Below, one piece after another: positions 59,817-64,000 of a stretch of 64,000 bases of DNA (its first letter is position 1; each line of letters starts with the position of its first letter). Source of the DNA: Rhabdornis inornatus. Taxonomy: Eukaryota; Chordata; Aves; Passeriformes; Rhabdornithidae. Made by a program: the position numbers and the translations under genes. The notes beneath the pieces are model-generated. The model did no database searches. It was not told the origin of the DNA and was given only the letters and a program-made list of their open reading frames with translations. Location of the stretch: contig VWZS01002364.1 of the NCBI GenBank assembly GCA_013397075.1, positions 1,054,249-1,118,248 on the forward strand, read 5' to 3'.

Positions 59817-60568
59817 TATTATAGCAACTGATGAGAATTGCCAAAGGTAGGGAGTTTCCAATAAACAGGATTCTAGTTTTAGGAATAACCTGTTAAAAGT
59901 ATTTGTATGTGTAATTTTATTATATCATCTGCTTTGGCTGCCACAAAAGTCTCCAGGGCAATTCTGAACTTTCAAGTCATCTATAGAATCAAGTGTTTTC
60001 ATCTACATATCTTTCATACTTCAAAAAATGGAAAATATGACATAATTCAGAGAAAATTATGTTTAATCATGTTTTATTGATGATATTCAGGCAGTTTTCC
60101 ATGCTGACAAGAGCCTTAGCATATTTTCTGAAATGTCAGAAATGCCTTTAGAGATTTTTGGCATTTCAGAAGATTTCTTTTTCAAAATGAGGAAGAGTCA
60201 AGACACACTATCAAGACAGTAGGGTATTCAGCAGTCTAGTTTATACCAAGATCAGGTGGTCACTAAAAAAACACTCAGAGAGATCTTGCATATAATACAG
60301 TTTTCAGGGATTTTAATTAATATATGAAGACTTTGTTTGCCAAGTGAATGACACAGACATGAACTATAAAACTCTCAACTCCACTGTCTTAGCTGCTCAG
60401 CAAAGGTGTAGTTCACTGTGCTTGTTTTTCTTTTCTTAGCAGGCTTAAGGCACTTTGTGGGAACACTGTGTTGCATTTATCTACCTCTGGAAGCAGGCAA
60501 AACTCCTGTTTCATGGGAAAGGGAAGATTGTGCAGCTCTTCGAGTGCTGCTTCTACCAGGGAGAAGGG
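59817..60568. other. Non-coding stretch, nothing specific
   Basis: AT-rich sequence without supported features. Confidence 0.6.
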
Positions 60569-60608
60569 TTACTTATTTATTTATTTATATATATATATTT
60601 TTTTTTTT
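60569..60608 (+). repeat. Compound simple repeat (TTTA)n-(TA)n-(T)n
   Basis: About four TTTA units pass directly into about six TA units and then a run of about twelve T residues. It is a typical slippage-prone compound microsatellite. Confidence 0.85.
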
Positions 60609-61777
60609 AAATCTGATGTCTTTACTCACTGAGAAAAAAATGAATGTACACTCTTGAGATAAGGTTCATGGTCCTGCCACGACTGTGCAGAGCAGTCAAA
60701 GAAAAAACTAGTTTTAAAATGACCTGTGTAACCATGTGTTGTTTTAGTGTTGTGTGACAAGCAGTAAATCATCTTAGTACCTTCTTTTTTTAATAAATGC
60801 CATGTATTGTACTTTTGCCTCAGACAAACTTCTGAGGGACTTAAACTCCACCTACATTAAACCCAAAATCCTTCCTCCTCCAGAAACAGCACGGCTATAT
60901 TGTAAATGCATAGAAATCACATCTTCTGTAATCCCTGCATTATCTGTGATGTGAGGTGTGCATTCTCAGATAAAATATGTGCTTATTTTCTATGTTCTGG
61001 TTTTCCCAGAAAGGTAACATGTTACATATTGTCCAATGAAAGGATATAATTAATGCTGATTTAAATTTTAGAAAGTAAAATGCAAAACTTTGTCCTATAA
61101 ATGTTGGCCTGCCTGGCAAAAGGGCACCTATGAGCATTCAAAGGACAGTGGGAGGAGGTGGAACAGAGCCCACAGACAAACAGCATTTTAACATGGACAA
61201 CTGCTGTCTATCTCTGTGTCTTTTCATCTGCAGAGCTTGGCCTTCCTAAACAGATGGCTGGGGAATGATGGATTTTTAAGGCATTTCTAGCACAGTGCAC
61301 ATAAAACACTACTTTTCCATCTCTTTCAAAAATACATCAGTGCACTAAATATTTAGAGATATCCTTTTTTAAAATATATATAATTGCTTGAGATGGATCA
61401 ATTTTTTCCTCTTTACTTTCCAGTCTATTTTAAGCACATAAACAGATCACTCCTGCTGCCCTTTTTAGAGTGGAAAAAACCCCAAATTCCTGTATATATC
61501 AGTGACACATGGTGAAATTGCAATAGTAGCACCAAGCAAAAGAATTCCTGCTTAGAATATTGCAGCTTGGAAGTGGGTCAAATCTGGACAGGGTATTGAG
61601 GGATGACTACTGCCAACAGCTGACCTTTCCCATATAACCCTGACAGATCCAGAGTGGGAAGTTTACATCACCAACATCCCTCAAGAATCATGGATGGAAT
61701 TCAAGCCTTGCCCATGGGATTGCTTGGTGGCACTGCTCTACTGACACCCACCACAGCATGATACAAGCCCCAAAAAC
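60609..61777. other. Non-coding stretch, nothing specific
   Basis: No gene, RNA or repeat is supported apart from short AT runs near 61370-61383. Confidence 0.6.
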
Positions 61778-61823
61778 TTTCCTGTTCCCATTCCAACATA
61801 TTTCCTGTTCCCATTCCAACATA
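61778..61823 (+). repeat. Perfect 23-bp tandem duplication (two copies)
   Basis: The 23-bp unit beginning tttcctgttcccattccaac occurs at 61778-61800 and identically at 61801-61823. No mismatch, so it is probably recent and possibly polymorphic. Confidence 0.92.
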
Positions 61824-63397
61824 TAAAATCTCTATATTTGGATAGTGGACAAAATACTTCCATACTTGAGGAAAGGAAACAAAGGAAAGTGTGCAGTGCA
61901 GCTCAGTTGGCTCAGTTGCCATTGTTGCTGTTTGCTTATTGTGATCTGTCAGGATTGATGTGTGCCTAGAACAAAACAAGCCCCGGTTTTGAAAGGTTGC
62001 TTAATGAAAGAAACAAGTTTCAGCTTTATTGTGTGCCTTTGTGCAACCAGAGGTTCTGTTTATTTAGAAAGCTAACATTTATACAGATTATGCACTCGCT
62101 GTGGTTCCGTGCCAAAAAACACATGACTGAAATAGGCCTTTCCATCACTCTCTGAGTGTTGACCTGTGATTGTTTTTATAGGAACTGGATCTTTTAAGAA
62201 ATAGCCTCTGGTAGAGTAAGGGGGAAAGCATGCATCTTTTGCCAGGATTTGAAAATGATGGCTTGGGCAAAAGAGTGCATTTGGATCACTTGACTGTCCT
62301 AACTACCTCAAATGCTGTTTGATTAAAGTAACTACCACTGAGGGTGGGAAGGGTGATCAAGCAAAGCTGGATGACGGGGAAGGGAAGGTCATCAGTTCAA
62401 GGAAGTCAAATTTTTATGCAATGTGACACTTTTGATTGATTAAGCCCTCCAAAAACTGTTCAAAGTATTAAAAACAGTAAAATAAGAATAATTAGAGATG
62501 GCAAATTGAACTTGAAAAGTCACTGAGTAATGACTCAAGCTGTAAATTTGTACGTGCTCCTCATTGTCCTGCTCTTGAAAATGTTTGAAATGTTTTCTAA
62601 ATTAGCAGGGTCCTAAGAAAGAATTGGTCACCTCCTGTTTGTATGTGAGTGCATATTTAGAGCTCTTTTAAAAAATCCATTTAGAGAAAAAAATGGAAAA
62701 TGGAAAAACACTCAGAAGGATCTACCTGGACAGATGCTTTGTAATAACACATTGGAGGAGTGAATATCTATCCTGACAAATGCCCTGTTTATCAGTCAGT
62801 GGGTAGAAATGAAAACAAGGGATGTGGTTAGAGAGAGCTGGAAAACTCTTGTTTTTTCTCAGTGGAATATCTTTCCTGGGAGACAATGGATTTCCTATGG
62901 AGCCATTCTCCAAATTAAGAATGTATGAAAAAAGAAACATTTTTCTGCTTTCCAATATTTTTCCAGCTGAGAAACAGTGACAAAGCTTAAGGATGTGATT
63001 TTTCTCCCCCCTTCACATTCTCACACTTTCTAAATGTTTTCCAACTGGCAAAACAGCCACTGTTACTTTGTGCTCTTTCCTGCCTTTCGAAAAAAGTAGG
63101 TTTAAAGGACAGGAAAATCCTGTTTGAAAACTGTGCTTCTATTTCTCTGTTCTGAACTATTTCTGGAGACAAGAGTAGAGCTGAATTATTTTTCTTTTTC
63201 ATAACTATGAAATGAAAATGTCACCACTTTGGAAAACATTCTCCTCTGAACCATCTTCCCTGAAGTGTGTTTTTAACTTGCAGTTATTTTTCACTCACCT
63301 TTATTTGGCACTCCTTAGTTTGGCCAAGTCTATCTTACAGAGACAGTCTCCCAACAGATTTTCCAGTGTTTTCCTTTAAATAGACATCTGTGGGCTG
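61824..63397. other. Non-coding stretch
   Basis: No gene is supported. A minus-strand AAG|GTGAGT donor opposite 63293-63298 matches consensus, but the nearest acceptor would give only a 35-nt exon. Confidence 0.55.
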
Positions 63398-63450
63398 ATT
63401 TGCATCAGCAAAGTGTTCATTAGAAAGGATTAAGCATGGTTAAGCACTGC
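63398..63450. promoter_or_regulatory. Possible regulatory cluster: octamer and TTAAGCA pair
   Basis: ATTTGCAT (63398-63405) is a perfect POU octamer. It is followed by GGATTA and two TTAAGCA words 11 bp apart (about one helical turn) near 63430-63447, resembling PITX and NKX-type sites. Function is inferred from motifs only. Confidence 0.22.
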
Positions 63451-63482
63451 GGCCCCATCAAAGAAAGTGAGGCTAAACACCA

Positions 63483-63508
63483 GGCACCTTCCCTCCATTG
63501 AAGGTGCC
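63483..63508. repeat. Perfect 9-bp inverted repeat
   Basis: GGCACCTTC (63483-63491) and GAAGGTGCC (63500-63508) are exact reverse complements around an 8-nt loop (cctccatt). It lies 35 bp after the octamer cluster. Confidence 0.65.
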
Positions 63509-64000
63509 AACCCAAGCATCCTAATTTGGGGGCTTTTTGCCTCCCATACATCAGGAAACCTAAAACTTTTCATAATACAGCACAAATTACCGCTTCAGCA
63601 AGTGTGTAAATAATCACTGTTGACTTCTCTCCTGCACAGGATTTACCTCAGGGTTGTGTGTTGGTGGCATGAAATGTGCTGTGACTTGGGGGGCAGGATG
63701 GCCAGGGGCAGTCAGTTGGCTCTTCCCCCCTCAGCCATTCCTGTCTTTCCCCCTGTGTCTTCCCATAGTGAGATTTAAGTGGTTAAATTGCTTTGTTCAT
63801 CCCTTTATCAACGGCTGTATGTGCTGTCGACCCAACTCCCTTGGCACAGGCCTTGGGGCCACTGGTGGAGGTAGATGAGTCTCACCCCTGCTAGGGGAGG
63901 TCTCATAGTGTGGGGAAAGTAGCCCAGACCCAAATGAGGGGGAAAAAAACGTGACCTGGAAAGGCAGCAGGGATTCCTTTCATCTCCTGTGCTTTCATTT
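63509..64000. other. Non-coding stretch to window end
   Basis: Somewhat richer in G+C from about 63650. A 74-codon plus-strand frame (63654-63878) has no recognisable domain. No other feature is seen. Confidence 0.55.

Noticed and set aside
1..64000. CRISPR arrays, tRNA, rRNA, endogenous retroviruses, CR1 3' ends, telomere repeats
   Set aside because: Looked for characteristic repeats, cloverleaf words, LTR ends and the ATTCTATG-type CR1 tail; none seen.

Overview
The window looks like a repeat-poor, AT-leaning stretch of a vertebrate nuclear genome, most probably from a bird. I see no bacterial or viral gene organisation, no operons, no tRNA or rRNA, and no CpG island. Nothing I can read resembles the dense LINE and SINE load expected in 64 kb of mammalian DNA. 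Three degraded fragments resemble palindromic repeats that I recall, from memory only, as common in bird and reptile genomes. Species, chromosome and flanking genes cannot be read from the sequence. Low interspersed-repeat content, many short AT-rich motif clusters and no recognisable coding gene fit a gene desert or a very long intron.

No open reading frame encodes a protein I recognise. The longest frames (about 138 to 164 codons) are what this base composition would give by chance. The most gene-like signals are splice-site pairs. On the plus strand the best candidate exons lie at 686-831, 24723-24902, 28701-28872, 29656-29803, 39506-39687, 46509-46729 and 52014-52148. On the minus strand they lie at 4184-4263, 30415-30469, 31046-31204, 40096-40145, 40803-40968 and 51310-51392. 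The strongest by consensus are 39506-39687, 52014-52148 and 51310-51392. The 24723-24902 candidate is notable because a well-placed ATG opens a short hydrophobic, signal-peptide-like stretch that runs to the donor site. These are hypotheses: some such pairs are expected by chance in 64 kb.

Region by region: 1-12 kb is ordinary sequence with a possible enhancer at 4.4-4.6 kb, a purine tract at 8.8 kb and an ancient repeat at 10.3 kb. 12-25 kb holds a GATA/ETS motif cluster (12.85-13.05 kb), an A/C-rich strand-skewed tract, two ancient palindromic repeats (14.2 and 24.2 kb) and the candidate signal-peptide exon. 25-41 kb holds a recursive-splice-like site (25.9 kb), several candidate exons, and a TATA box with a paired E-box palindrome near 31.4 kb. 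41-53 kb holds a perfect 16-bp double CACGTG palindrome (44.75 kb), a 12-bp-arm inverted repeat (45.85 kb), a 27-bp tandem duplication (49.9 kb) and opposing candidate exons (51.3-52.1 kb). 53-64 kb holds a homeodomain/TALE-like element (59.0 kb), two hairpins and a 23-bp tandem duplication (61.8 kb).

I found no convincing new multi-gene system. The best leads are the candidate unannotated exons and the compact regulatory palindromes.
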